Below, one piece after another: positions 42,663-52,405 of a DNA stretch of 52,405 nucleotides. Origin of the DNA: Myroides phaeus (lineage in GTDB: Bacteria > Bacteroidota > Bacteroidia > Flavobacteriales > Flavobacteriaceae); NCBI RefSeq assembly GCF_900099675.1, contig NZ_FNDQ01000019.1, positions 1 through 52,405 on the forward strand, read 5' to 3'. The notes under the pieces were generated by a model. The model worked only from the letters and a program-made list of their open reading frames with translations. It was not told the DNA's origin and did no database searches. The number at the start of each line of letters is the position of its first letter. The first letter of the stretch is position 1. A program made the translations under genes and the position numbers.

Positions 42663-43601
42663 TTAAATATTATAGAGACCTTTTTTCGCTTCGTTATATT
42701 CAGCAACTATCTCAGTGATAATATTTTGAACTGTATCTATTTTATTAATAAGACCAACTATCTGACCTATTTCAAGTTCTCCTTCTACAAGATCACCTTC
42801 AAACATTCCTTTTTTCGAACGGCCACGTCCTAAGTATTCTCTTAGCTCCTCTACAGAAGCTCCTTTCTTATATAAATCTTGTAATCCTAAATAGAAGTCA
42901 TTCTTGATAAGTCTAACTGGTGCAAGTTCTTTCAAACTTACCATTGTATCTCCTTCTTGTGTATCTAATAAGAGATTTTTAAAATTATCATGTGCAGAAC
43001 TCTCCACTGATGCTGCAAAGCGTGTTCCCATCTGAACTCCATCTGCTCCTAAAATCATAGCTGCAAGCATACCCTTTCCTGACGCAATTCCGCCCGCTGC
43101 AATCAACGGAATCGAAATTCTCTCTTTAACCATCGGAATTAATGTAAAAGTCGTTGTTTCCTCCCTTCCATTGTGTCCTCCGGCCTCAAATCCTTCTGCT
43201 ACGATAGCATCTACACCTGCATCTTGTGCTTTTAAAGCAAATTTAGATGAACTCACAACATGAACAACCGTAATTCCGTGTTCCTTTAAAAAAGGGGTCC
43301 ACGTTTTTGGATTTCCTGCTGATGTAAAAACAATCTTTACGCCTTCTTCTACAAGGATATTCATAATCTCCTCAACGTTAGGATAAAGCATTGGAACATT
43401 TACACCAAATGGCTTATTTGTTGCTTTCTTACACTTTTGAATATGTTCTCTAAGTACGTCTGGATACATAGAACCGGCTCCAATAAGACCAAGTCCTCCG
43501 CTATTACTTACAGCACTTGCCAAGTTATACCCACTATTCCAGATCATTCCACCTTGAATAATTGGATATTCGATGCCAAAGAGTTCTTTAATTCTATTCA
43601 T
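42663..43601 (-). CDS. Nitronate monooxygenase family flavoprotein
   Basis: A 312-residue TIM-barrel FMN enzyme (2-nitropropane dioxygenase family). PIIQGGMIWNSGYNLASAVSNSGGLG is the N-terminal part; the active-site His lies in EGFEAGGHNGREE; and the FMN phosphate loops are IPLIAAGGIASGKG and ALGADGVQMGTRF-like (LGADGVQMGTRF). In many Bacteroidota it is annotated as an enoyl-ACP reductase II (FabK)-like protein, which shares these motifs, so the substrate is uncertain. It follows mnmA by 18 bp. Confidence 0.9.
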   Translation of the reverse strand: MNRIKELFGIEYPIIQGGMIWNSGYNLASAVSNSGGLGLIGAGSMYPDVLREHIQKCKKATNKPFGVNVPMLYPNVEEIMNILVEEGVKIVFTSAGNPKTWTPFLKEHGITVVHVVSSSKFALKAQDAGVDAIVAEGFEAGGHNGREETTTFTLIPMVKERISIPLIAAGGIASGKGMLAAMILGADGVQMGTRFAASVESSAHDNFKNLLLDTQEGDTMVSLKELAPVRLIKNDFYLGLQDLYKKGASVEELREYLGRGRSKKGMFEGDLVEGELEIGQIVGLINKIDTVQNIITEIVAEYNEAKKGLYNI

Positions 43602-43619
43602 AATTTTTTGATTGGTTGG

Positions 43620-44834
43620 TTATACTTTTGATATCACCCCCGAACCTATTAGTTCGTCTGCGATATGCCAAGATACAAATTGTCCCTCAGTTATTGCAGA
43701 TTGTGGCTCATCAAATCGTACATACATACCACTTTTAACTTTATGTAAAGTCGCTTTTTGTAATGGCTGACGGTATCTAATACGTGCATAAATCTCCATA
43801 GACTCCCCTTCTTTTAAAGCTAAGTCTTCTCTTATCCAGTGAGTTTCACTCTCTTTTACAAAAAGTGATTTGTGGAATAATCCTGGATGCTGATGCCCTT
43901 GACCTGTATAAATCACATTATCTTTGACATCTGTAGCAATGATAAATAAGGGTTCAACCGTACCTCCTACATTAAGTCCCTTGCGCTGACCTGTTGTAAA
44001 AAAGTGTGCTCCATAGTGCTCTCCTACTTTCTTACCCATTTCTGGTGTGTACACAAAAGCCTTAGCCTCTGCCTGTAATTGCTCTTCTAAAGTAGCATAC
44101 TCCACTCCTTCTAATTCTTTAAATACAGGGGCATCTTTAGGAATTTCGTAGATAAACCCGTCTTTTGGTTTCAACTGTTGTTGTAAAAACTCAGGTAAAC
44201 GCACTTTTCCAATGAAACACAATCCTTGTGAATCTTTCTTGTCTGCCGTAATTAAATCCATTTGAGCTGCAATCTCACGCACTTGTGGTTTTAACAACTC
44301 CCCAATTGGAAATAGAGACTTTGCTAACTGCTCTTGTGACAATTGACATAAGAAATAAGATTGGTCTTTATTAGGATCAACACCTGCCAACAATTTATAA
44401 ACAGTTTCCTCTGTTCCATCAGCTTTAGTGATTACCTCCTCTCCTTTTCTACAATAGTGACCTGTAGCAACATAATCTGCTCCTAAGCTCAACGCTATTT
44501 TCATAAAAACGTCAAACTTAATCTCACGATTACATAAAACATCTGGATTTGGTGTACGTCCATTCTCATATTCGTTAAACATATAATCAACGATACGCTC
44601 CTTATATTGTTCGCTTAAGTCAACTGTTTGAAATGGAATACCCAATTTCTCAGCCACCATTAAGGCGTCATTACTATCTTCTAACCATGGACATTCATTA
44701 GAAATTGTCACTGAATCATCGTGCCAATTCTTCATAAATAATCCAATTACATCATATCCTTGTTCTTTCAGTAAATAAGCGGCAACACTTGAGTCTACCC
44801 CTCCTGAAAGTCCTACTACTACTCTTTTTTTCAT
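43620..44834 (-). CDS. mnmA: tRNA-specific 2-thiouridylase
   Basis: Thiolates U34 of tRNA Lys, Glu and Gln. The PP-loop [15 protein letters not shown] is at residue 8, the first catalytic Cys is in [13 protein letters not shown], and the second is in [29 protein letters not shown] and a C-terminal beta barrel ([14 protein letters not shown]) complete the protein. At 404 residues it is slightly longer than E. coli MnmA. It is co-directional with the nitronate monooxygenase gene, 18 bp upstream of it. Confidence 0.96.
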   Translation of the reverse strand: MKKRVVVGLSGGVDSSVAAYLLKEQGYDVIGLFMKNWHDDSVTISNECPWLEDSNDALMVAEKLGIPFQTVDLSEQYKERIVDYMFNEYENGRTPNPDVLCNREIKFDVFMKIALSLGADYVATGHYCRKGEEVITKADGTEETVYKLLAGVDPNKDQSYFLCQLSQEQLAKSLFPIGELLKPQVREIAAQMDLITADKKDSQGLCFIGKVRLPEFLQQQLKPKDGFIYEIPKDAPVFKELEGVEYATLEEQLQAEAKAFVYTPEMGKKVGEHYGAHFFTTGQRKGLNVGGTVEPLFIIATDVKDNVIYTGQGHQHPGLFHKSLFVKESETHWIREDLALKEGESMEIYARIRYRQPLQKATLHKVKSGMYVRFDEPQSAITEGQFVSWHIADELIGSGVISKV

Positions 44835-44851
44835 AATAAAAAATATTGCAA

Positions 44852-44859
44852 CAAATTTA
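44852..44859 (-). promoter_or_regulatory. Predicted -7 element of mnmA
   Basis: TAAATTTG on the minus strand, matching TAnnTTTG, 17 bp before the mnmA ATG. An AT hairpin (CTTATCAT-6-ATGATAAG, 44896-44917) between proC and mnmA has no clear T run and is a weak terminator at best. Confidence 0.5.
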
Positions 44860-44938
44860 CATTAAATGCCACAATACAGAAAGCTTTTCAATTATCTTAT
44901 CATTTAATTATGATAAGAAAATATTAATATTATTATCC

Positions 44939-45754
44939 TTACTCTTGATTCATTTTGTTTCCAAGATATTCAGATTGTTCTTTAGCCTTGTTTATTCCTT
45001 CAATCAATGATTTTTCAAGATCACATTGATTAAAAAAAGCAATTGCCTTTTCTGTCGTACCTCCTTTTGACGACACTTTAGCTATCCAATCTTGTGTTGA
45101 TAAAGAGTTGGACTCGTATAATCCCAATGCTCCTGAAATGGTTTGTTTTACCAATAACTCTGCTTGTGAAAGTTCAAATCCAAAATCTAAAGCAGATTGA
45201 ATCATTGCTTGCATAAAATAAAACACATAAGCTGGTCCACTACCCGATACCGCAGTTGCTGCGTCAATTTTATTTTCTTCTGCAACATAAACAGATTTAC
45301 CAGTTGTGTTAATTAAGTTTTGAATGATAAATAGCTCTTTTCTATCTAATTCCTCAGAAGCCGTAAATACTGTCATCCCCTTACCTATTTGTGTGGGTAA
45401 GTTTGGCATAGAACGCACTACTTTAGTAATACCCAATTTCTCTTTTATTCCTTCAATTGAAATACCTGCCATAACAGAAACTACAATCTGCTCGGGCTTC
45501 AAGAAGGGCTTTAAATTTAAAGCCAATTGGTTAAAATCCTGTGGTTTCACAGCAATAATTACGATATCACGATTACTTAATTCGCTATCCAATACATAGC
45601 GATAAGAAAGTTGGTGTATGTTTCTACTATCATTTGCTACACGTTGAGAGCGCGTATAGATTAAAACATCTTCTGGAAGAATGAAACGTGAATTGATAAA
45701 ACCGTTAGCAAAAGTGCTACCCATATTACCCATTCCAATAATTGCTATTTTCAT
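44939..45754 (-). CDS. proC: Pyrroline-5-carboxylate reductase
   Basis: Last step of proline synthesis. From the ATG at 45754 it is 271 residues. The dinucleotide motif is IIGMGNMGSTFANG at residue 4; VSVMAGISIEGIKE, SMPNLPTQIGKGMTV and DAATAVSGSGPAYVFYF are family blocks; and the C terminus has KVSSKGGTTEKAI. A GTG at 45766 would extend the frame by four residues into the upstream terminator, so the ATG is preferred. Its ATG directly follows the T run of the yidC terminator, so promoter placement is unclear. Confidence 0.95.
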   Translation of the reverse strand: MKIAIIGMGNMGSTFANGFINSRFILPEDVLIYTRSQRVANDSRNIHQLSYRYVLDSELSNRDIVIIAVKPQDFNQLALNLKPFLKPEQIVVSVMAGISIEGIKEKLGITKVVRSMPNLPTQIGKGMTVFTASEELDRKELFIIQNLINTTGKSVYVAEENKIDAATAVSGSGPAYVFYFMQAMIQSALDFGFELSQAELLVKQTISGALGLYESNSLSTQDWIAKVSSKGGTTEKAIAFFNQCDLEKSLIEGINKAKEQSEYLGNKMNQE

Positions 45755-45789
45755 AAAAAAAAACACCCTTGAACTAGATCAAGGGTGTT
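45755..45789 (-). terminator. Terminator of yidC, abutting the proC start codon
   Basis: AACACCCTTGA (45762-45772) pairs with TCAAGGGTGTT (45779-45789), loop ACTAGA. The stem is followed on the minus strand by nine T directly before the proC ATG. Confidence 0.92.
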
Positions 45790-45811
45790 AAATGTAAAAA
45801 AATATATTTGA

Positions 45812-47719
45812 TTATTTCTTTTTATTTTGTTGTTCTTTCAAACGTTGTTGCTCTTGTGCTTGTTCCATCATCTCTTGCATCTTACGTTGAAATCTTCCTT
45901 TCGGACGGTCTTTTTTAGTTTTGTTCTCTTCAATCTTAGCTTTAATCTTCTCTTCTTTTACAATGTGATTTTTGATCACATACATAATTCCGATAGTAAT
46001 AGAGTTAGAAACAAAGTAGTACAAACTCAATCCAGACGCGTAGTTATTAAAGAAGAATAACATCATTAATGGTGAAATATAAATCATCACCTTCATGATT
46101 TTACTCATATCTGGCATACCTTCTTGTGCTGGTTGCGCCATTTGTTGATCTCCTGTTGTCATTTTCATATAGATGAAAATTGCAATAGAAGCTAATAATG
46201 GGAACAAACTCACGTGACTTCCATAGAATGGAATTTTAAATGGTAATTCTAAAACTGAGTCATATGATGATAAGTCAGTTGCCCATAAGAAACTCTTCTG
46301 TCTTAAATCAAAAGCAGACGGGAAGAATTGGAACAACGAGTAGAAAATCGGAATTTGTAACAACGCTGGTACACATCCTGCCATTGGATTAACCCCAGCT
46401 TTAGAATACAAGTTCATTGTTTCTTGTTGTTTCTTCATCGGGTCATTTTTGTACTTCTCGTTTAATTCAGTAACCTCTGGACGAATAGCTTTCATTTTAG
46501 CTTGAGAAACGTATGACTTGTAAGTTAAAGGTGAAATTAACAATCTCACTAATACTGTCAATACGATAATAGCAATACCGTAAGGTAAGAATGAACTCAA
46601 TAATCCAAATACTGGAATAAATAAGAAACGGTTAACCCATCCAAAGATTCCCCATCCTAATGGTACGATATTGTCTAAGTTTTTGTCGTATGATTTCAAA
46701 ATTTTGTAATCAGACGGTCCAAAATACATATTCATATCGTAGTTCAACTCTCCGTTTGAATATTCTAAAGGAATAGTACTTGAGAATTGTTTTGTAAATT
46801 CTGTATCTACATCTTCGTCAATTACTAAGTTTTTAGAAACTAAGTCAACAGACGTAAAGTTTTTATTTGTCAATAAGATTGACGTAAAGAAGTGTTGTTT
46901 ATATGCAATATAAGAAACATCTTTTACTGTTTTATTGTCGTCTTTACTTGTAGGACTTAAATCGTTATCCTTACCTCCTTCATATTCGTAGTATAAACGA
47001 GTATAACGGTTTTCGTAAGAAATACTTTTTTCATTAGTATATGATTTTAAATCCCATTTTAACTGTGGAGTTTTACTTAAATCAACAACTTTGTTTAAAC
47101 CTTGTGTACGGATTGAGAAATCAATCATGTAGTCATTTGGTTTTAAAACGTAACGGTACTCCAAGAATTGGTTTTCCGACACTTTTAAACGCATAGATAA
47201 CACTTGGTTTTCTCCTTCTTTAGATACTTCAGGTTCAAAATATAAATCTTGTGTATTAAACACACGATTATCTGAAGTATGTAATTCTAAGTTGAAATTT
47301 GAATTTCCATCCTTAATTAACTCAACTGTTTTCCCTGAGTTTTTATTAAAACTATCAAATTTATTTACAACTACATTAGATAAGCTACCTCCTTTATTTT
47401 CTACTACTAAAGTAAGAAAATCAGTTTTTAACTCTGTTTTCTCCTCTTGAGCAGAAGGTAAAGTTGCACTAAAAGCGAAAGGACCAAGTTTCGAACGTAA
47501 CGCTTCAGTCATAATAGAATCGTTCTCTACATGATTACTTATTGCATTAGATATACTTTCTGACTCTATCTGTTTAATAACTTCTTTTTGCGCTATCTCT
47601 TTGTCCTTTACAATAGCTTCTTGCTCTTTGTTGATATTGTTAAACATCATCCAAATCAGCAATCCGGCTATGACAACAAAGCCGACAATACTGTTACGAT
47701 CTATTTTTTTTCCTTCCAT
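45812..47719 (-). CDS. yidC: Membrane protein insertase YidC
   Basis: Inserts proteins into the inner membrane, alone or with SecYEG. The 635-residue product is the long form seen in Bacteroidota. A first membrane helix (SIVGFVVIAGLLIWMMF) is followed by a large periplasmic domain up to about residue 350, and then the five-helix core: SFLPYGIAIIVLTVLVRLLI with the conserved Arg, YKSYVSQAKMKAIRPE as the cytosolic hairpin, and NPMAGCVPALLQIPIFYSLF. The C terminus is basic and Gln-rich (ribosome contact). It follows pyrG by 60 bp on the same strand. Confidence 0.96.
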   Translation of the reverse strand: MEGKKIDRNSIVGFVVIAGLLIWMMFNNINKEQEAIVKDKEIAQKEVIKQIESESISNAISNHVENDSIMTEALRSKLGPFAFSATLPSAQEEKTELKTDFLTLVVENKGGSLSNVVVNKFDSFNKNSGKTVELIKDGNSNFNLELHTSDNRVFNTQDLYFEPEVSKEGENQVLSMRLKVSENQFLEYRYVLKPNDYMIDFSIRTQGLNKVVDLSKTPQLKWDLKSYTNEKSISYENRYTRLYYEYEGGKDNDLSPTSKDDNKTVKDVSYIAYKQHFFTSILLTNKNFTSVDLVSKNLVIDEDVDTEFTKQFSSTIPLEYSNGELNYDMNMYFGPSDYKILKSYDKNLDNIVPLGWGIFGWVNRFLFIPVFGLLSSFLPYGIAIIVLTVLVRLLISPLTYKSYVSQAKMKAIRPEVTELNEKYKNDPMKKQQETMNLYSKAGVNPMAGCVPALLQIPIFYSLFQFFPSAFDLRQKSFLWATDLSSYDSVLELPFKIPFYGSHVSLFPLLASIAIFIYMKMTTGDQQMAQPAQEGMPDMSKIMKVMIYISPLMMLFFFNNYASGLSLYYFVSNSITIGIMYVIKNHIVKEEKIKAKIEENKTKKDRPKGRFQRKMQEMMEQAQEQQRLKEQQNKKK

Positions 47720-47779
47720 TATTTAATTTGTAATTTATCAAATGTGTTTTTGAAATTAACCTTCTACTAAGTGATATAC

Positions 47780-49393
<1,614 letters not shown>

Positions 49394-49433
49394 TTAGTCG
49401 TTTATTTGTTGTGTTGTTAAAAATAAAACTTGG

Positions 49434-49441
49434 CAAAAATA
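49434..49441 (-). promoter_or_regulatory. Predicted -7 element of pyrG
   Basis: TATTTTTG on the minus strand, matching TAnnTTTG, 41 bp before the pyrG start codon. Confidence 0.5.
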
Positions 49442-50006
49442 CAACTTTCCAAGCTATTCTTCTAATTTTAGCGAATTTAAAAAAGTCAACTTTACAAGAT
49501 ATAAGAGTAAACTTTTGATTTATAAATACTTTTATAATATTATTAAAGTAAGCTATTTCATTTTTTAAAACATTATGCCTTTTATAGCTCGCTGATTTGC
49601 CATTCTACGGTTATTTAAAACAGCAACAACAGCTATTTTTATAACAATAGTTGTTCCAAGAAACAAGTAACTGCCATATTGTACCTTTAAAAAGAGAAAA
49701 AACACACCAATACTTATAATGTATTGTTGACAAACTGACTTATTTTTTCACTTTGCAAAATTTCTACAGCATTTTTGACATAGTTTTTAAACAAACTCGT
49801 CTAATTGCATTATTCTTAATAATATTCTCTTTACCCCTTACCAAAGAGAATTTAATTTGGTTTTTACACAAATCTACTAAATATAATTCAAGCAAACATA
49901 CTTAAAATAGTTCGTTTTATTACCTAAAACACATATAAACAAGCATTTTGTTGAATAAAAATTATATTTTATGCGTTTTTACAAATTATAATACAATTTG
50001 TTTTTA
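49442..50006. other. Intergenic region between pyrG and the permease gene
   Basis: AT-rich, no gene. One perfect inverted repeat, ATTCTCTTT (49824-49832) with AAAGAGAAT (49843-49851), could be an operator or weak hairpin upstream of the permease. Nothing else stands out. Confidence 0.4.
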
Positions 50007-50014
50007 TACTTTTG
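50007..50014 (+). promoter_or_regulatory. Predicted -7 element of the amino-acid permease gene
   Basis: TACTTTTG, matching TAnnTTTG, 16 bp before the ATG at 50030. Confidence 0.5.
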
Positions 50015-50029
50015 TACCAAATTTAAGAA

Positions 50030-51496
50030 ATGGAAAAAGGTAAAGACAACTCAAAAGTAATTCGTGGTTTAAAAGCGAGACACATATCTATGATTGCCAT
50101 AGGTGGATGTATTGGAACAGGACTATTTATGGCAAGTGGAGAAGCAATTCATCAAGCAGGACCTGGAGGGGCTTTATTGGCATATGCGATGATAGGATTA
50201 ATGGTATATTTCTTAATGACTTCTTTAGGAGAGATGGCTACATACTTACCTGTATCTGGTTCTTTTAGTACGTATGCTGCTCGATTTGTAGATCCTTCAC
50301 TTGGTTTTGCTTTAGGATGGAACTACTGGTTTAACTGGGTGATTACAGTAGCTGTTGATATATCAATTGCTGCGGTAGTAGTATCTTATTGGGAACCTAT
50401 GAACTTCTTACCTACGTGGGGCTGGAGCTTGTTATTTTTCTTAATTATTTTTGGATTAAATACGCTATCTGTAAAAGCATATGGAGAGTCAGAATATTGG
50501 TTTGCTATAATTAAAGTAGTAACAGTAGTTTTATTTTTAGGTGTAGGACTACTTACTATATTCGGTATTTTAGGAGGTGAATATATTGGTATGAAAAACT
50601 TTACATTAGAAGAGGCTCCCTTTTTAGGTGGTGGTTTTTCAGGTAAATTTTTATCTGTTTTAGGTGTATTCTTAATTGCTGGTTTCTCTTTTCAAGGAAC
50701 TGAACTTATCGGTATTACAGCTGGTGAATCAGAAAATCCAGAGAAAAACATTCCTAAAGCAATCAAACAAGTTTTTTGGAGAATTTTAGTATTTTATATT
50801 TTGTCAATCTTTGTAATCGGGTTGATTATTCCGTACACAAGTCCTTCTTTATTAGGAGCTGAGATTACAGAAATTGCAAAGTCTCCGTTCACTTTAGTAT
50901 TTGAACGCGCTCACTTAGCTATTGCAGCAGCTATTATGAATGCAGTTATTCTAACATCAATCTTATCTGCTGGTAACTCAGGCTTATATGCCTCTACTCG
51001 TATGTTGTATGCGATGGGAAAAGAAAAAATGGCTGCAAAAGCATTTGGTACTGCCAACAAGAAAGGAGTTCCAATGATAGCATTAGTTATAACAGGTGTT
51101 ATTGTATTATTAATTTTCTTAATACAAACAGTCCACCCACAAGCAGTAGACCTAATTCTTGCTGCGTCTGGATTAACTGGATTCATCGCTTGGTTAGGTA
51201 TTGCAATTAGTCACTACCGTTTTAGAAGAGCTTATACGCGTCAAGGAAAAGACGTTAAAGACTTAGTTTACAAAGCTAAGTGGTTCCCATTTGGACCTTT
51301 ATTTGCCTTGTTATTGTGTATTTTAGTAATTATCGGACAAGATTCTGAACTAATATTTGAAGGAAAGTTTGATTGGCAAGCAATATTAATTACCTATATG
51401 GGTATTCCATTCTTCTTAGCCTTTTATATTTACCATAAGGTAAAACACAAAACAAAACTAATACCATTAGAAGAAGTTGATTTAAGTAAGAAATAA
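50030..51496 (+). CDS. Amino-acid permease of the APC superfamily
   Basis: A 488-residue transporter of about 12 membrane helices. The N-terminal RHISMIAIGGCIGTGLFMASG is the substrate-contacting first helix of the amino-acid/polyamine/organocation family. GEMATYLPVSGSFSTYAARF and GWNYWFNWVITVAVDISIA follow, and FQGTELIGITAGESENPEKNIPKA is the signature loop. It is closest in appearance to the LysP/AnsP group (lysine or aromatic amino-acid permease), but the substrate is not certain. It is transcribed alone, and no good terminator follows. Confidence 0.93.
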   Translation: MEKGKDNSKVIRGLKARHISMIAIGGCIGTGLFMASGEAIHQAGPGGALLAYAMIGLMVYFLMTSLGEMATYLPVSGSFSTYAARFVDPSLGFALGWNYWFNWVITVAVDISIAAVVVSYWEPMNFLPTWGWSLLFFLIIFGLNTLSVKAYGESEYWFAIIKVVTVVLFLGVGLLTIFGILGGEYIGMKNFTLEEAPFLGGGFSGKFLSVLGVFLIAGFSFQGTELIGITAGESENPEKNIPKAIKQVFWRILVFYILSIFVIGLIIPYTSPSLLGAEITEIAKSPFTLVFERAHLAIAAAIMNAVILTSILSAGNSGLYASTRMLYAMGKEKMAAKAFGTANKKGVPMIALVITGVIVLLIFLIQTVHPQAVDLILAASGLTGFIAWLGIAISHYRFRRAYTRQGKDVKDLVYKAKWFPFGPLFALLLCILVIIGQDSELIFEGKFDWQAILITYMGIPFFLAFYIYHKVKHKTKLIPLEEVDLSKK

Positions 51497-51639
51497 AAAG
51501 AGCTAGCCAAAGCCCTAAATAAGGGACTAAATATAAGTATTGCTTTTCTATAAGAAGCAAAATAAACGAAGATGTAAAGTATAATGCATTAGATTATACT
51601 TGCAATAAAATACATATCAAAGCTTAATCTTAAACATAC

Positions 51640-51738
51640 CTTGTTTGAGACATTTACCACTCAAGCCCCACAGTGGCTCGAAAAACAACCTTTTTTCCGA
51701 AGATATTTGGTATTTGTGTGGTAAATGTCCGAAACAAG
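51640..51738. repeat. Structured intergenic element, copy B
   Basis: The 21-bp arms 51640-51660 and 51718-51738 are inverted repeats of each other at 19 of 21 positions, giving a strong outer stem. The interior has CCACAGTGG (a small palindrome) and a CTTTTTTCCGAAG block. It matches copy A (13423-13523) over the CTCG-A-rich-CTTTTTT-CCGAAG core and the two GGTA motifs on the right. The rest of 51497-51993 is AT-rich non-coding, with a CCCT/AGGG hairpin near 51518-51533 and a TTGCTT/AAGCAA hairpin near 51541-51561. Confidence 0.65.
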
Positions 51739-51993
51739 TATCAAAGAAGTTATTAATGACATTATTATATAAGTATACCAGATATTAAAAAGACATATGA
51801 TTCAGCTAGTGATGTGATGTTTTAATAATGTTCACAACACTTCTCTAAAACCGTTTTAAAGACTTCCTAAATATAATACTTAGAAACTATTACTAACTTT
51901 AATGATAGAAGTTCAAAAGTTTCTACGGAATCCCTTCATACGAAAGCAAAACACTTTAGATTGTTTTTAAAGAAAAGACATATATAATAGACA

Positions 51994-52024
51994 TGCCCCA
52001 AAAAGTTAGACACTTTTTGGGGCA
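51994..52024 (+). terminator. Perfect palindrome at the IS3 left end, terminator-like
   Basis: TGCCCCAAAAAGT (51994-52006) and its perfect complement (52012-52024) close on loop TAGAC and are followed by T-rich sequence, TTTTTT (52025-52030), before the orfA ATG. The stem-plus-T layout matches a factor-independent terminator; it may also be bound by transposase as the terminal repeat. Confidence 0.6.
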
Positions 52025-52030
52025 TTTTTT

Positions 52031-52405
52031 ATGAGTAGAAAACAGAAATACAATTTTGAATTTAAGTTACGTATAGTAACTATTATTTTGGAAGGGAAAG
52101 ACAGTATGAGGGGACTTTCTCGATCAGAAAAAATCAGTGAGTTTAACCTTTATTTTTGGCTTAAACTATATGAAGTTTATGGAGAACAAGGATTACATGG
52201 AATCTCCAAAAACAAATTCACTATAGAAGAAAAAATTCATATTATTCAGGAACATCAAAATAGTGATTTATCTTTGACAGATACCTGTGTTAGATATAGA
52301 ATCTCAAATCCTTCTGTCTTATTCCAATGGATAAGAAAATTTAAAAGCAAAGGATTTAAAGGTTTAGAAGACAATCGGGGTGTACATTTAAAGAAAAATA
52401 AAACA
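52031..52405 (+). CDS. IS3-family transposase orfA (partial)
   Basis: The first 125 codons of an orfA with two helix-turn-helix units. The N-terminal unit is YNFEFKLRIVTIILEGKDS and the second contains YRISNPSVLFQWIRKFKSKG followed by KGLEDNRG, typical of the IS150-like group in the IS3 family. The frame is open to the window edge. The ATG is directly after the T run of the left-end palindrome. Confidence 0.82.
   Translation, partial: MSRKQKYNFEFKLRIVTIILEGKDSMRGLSRSEKISEFNLYFWLKLYEVYGEQGLHGISKNKFTIEEKIHIIQEHQNSDLSLTDTCVRYRISNPSVLFQWIRKFKSKGFKGLEDNRGVHLKKNKT

Larger units (their letters stand above)
51994..52405 (+). mobile_element. IS3-family insertion element, 5' part (runs off the window)
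   Basis: Begins with TGCCCCAAAAAGTTAGACAC, the style of a Bacteroidota IS3-type left end, and contains the start of orfA. The right end and orfB lie beyond 52405. The exact first base is uncertain by a few positions. The terminal repeat differs from the IS3-type right end at 1005-1029, so the two elements are not the same insertion type. Confidence 0.72.

Noticed and set aside
44896..44917. AT-rich hairpin between proC and mnmA as a terminator
   Set aside because: Eight A/T-dominated pairs and no clear T run; too weak to list as a terminator.

Overview
The window is a low-GC chromosomal segment from a member of the Bacteroidota, most likely the family Flavobacteriaceae and possibly a Myroides-like organism. 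This is inferred from the gene set: menaquinone genes, a Bacteroidota-type YidC, PorT-like beta-barrels, a HipA-like kinase with DUF3037, and a long TrkH. It is also supported by repeated upstream motifs of the Bacteroidota type, TAnnTTTG. No rRNA, tRNA or CRISPR array was seen.

Layout. (a) 1-1029 is a nested insertion-sequence scar: the 3' end of an IS3-type orfB split by a 791-bp IS982-type element with a 7-bp target duplication. (b) 1120-3129 encodes a 669-residue multidomain protein of unknown function. (c) 3318-9090 is a compact minus-strand operon: DUF1015 protein, YggS, DEDDh exonuclease/GIY-YIG fusion, K+-type channel, MiaA and acyl-ACP thioesterase. A 158-bp palindromic element lies just upstream of it. 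(d) 9334-13196 holds 3-hydroxyacyl-CoA dehydrogenase, a Gfo/Idh oxidoreductase, Pcm, SmpB and a beta-barrel protein. (e) 13735-24463 is mostly plus-strand housekeeping: ornithine aminotransferase, a reductase, nicotinamidase, an unknown protein, a barrel protein, thiamine pyrophosphokinase (minus strand), rhodanese, a lipid kinase, dihydrolipoyl dehydrogenase, two tandem paralogous lipoproteins and Tag glycosylase. (f) 24596-29066 is a tight five-gene operon: HipA-like kinase, DUF3037 protein, TrkH, TrkA and an extradiol dioxygenase. (g) 29063-33209 is minus strand: a double-GNAT protein, a 0.9-kb gene-poor stretch with a decayed frame and paired palindromes, a class C-type serine hydrolase lipoprotein and a C1 peptidase. 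(h) 33281-38522 carries menB, then a 1.2-kb non-coding stretch with an orphan promoter, then menA, an MBL hydrolase and menC. (i) 38590-49393 has a divergent AraC regulator/DMT transporter pair followed by minus-strand acs, nitronate monooxygenase, mnmA, proC, yidC and pyrG. (j) 50030-51496 encodes an APC amino-acid permease. After it come a long hairpin element and the start of a second IS3-type element that runs off the window.

Points of most interest: the HipA-like kinase/DUF3037 pair transcriptionally joined to a K+ uptake system; a family of about 100-bp structured intergenic elements (13423-13523 and 51640-51738); the palindromic element abutting the promoter of the DUF1015-miaA operon; the tandem lipoprotein duplication that copied its own upstream terminator and leader; and the nested, catalytically broken IS982 element. 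Several long starts were shortened using promoter or terminator positions (smpB, Gfo/Idh, proC, serine hydrolase, the 103-residue protein before menA).
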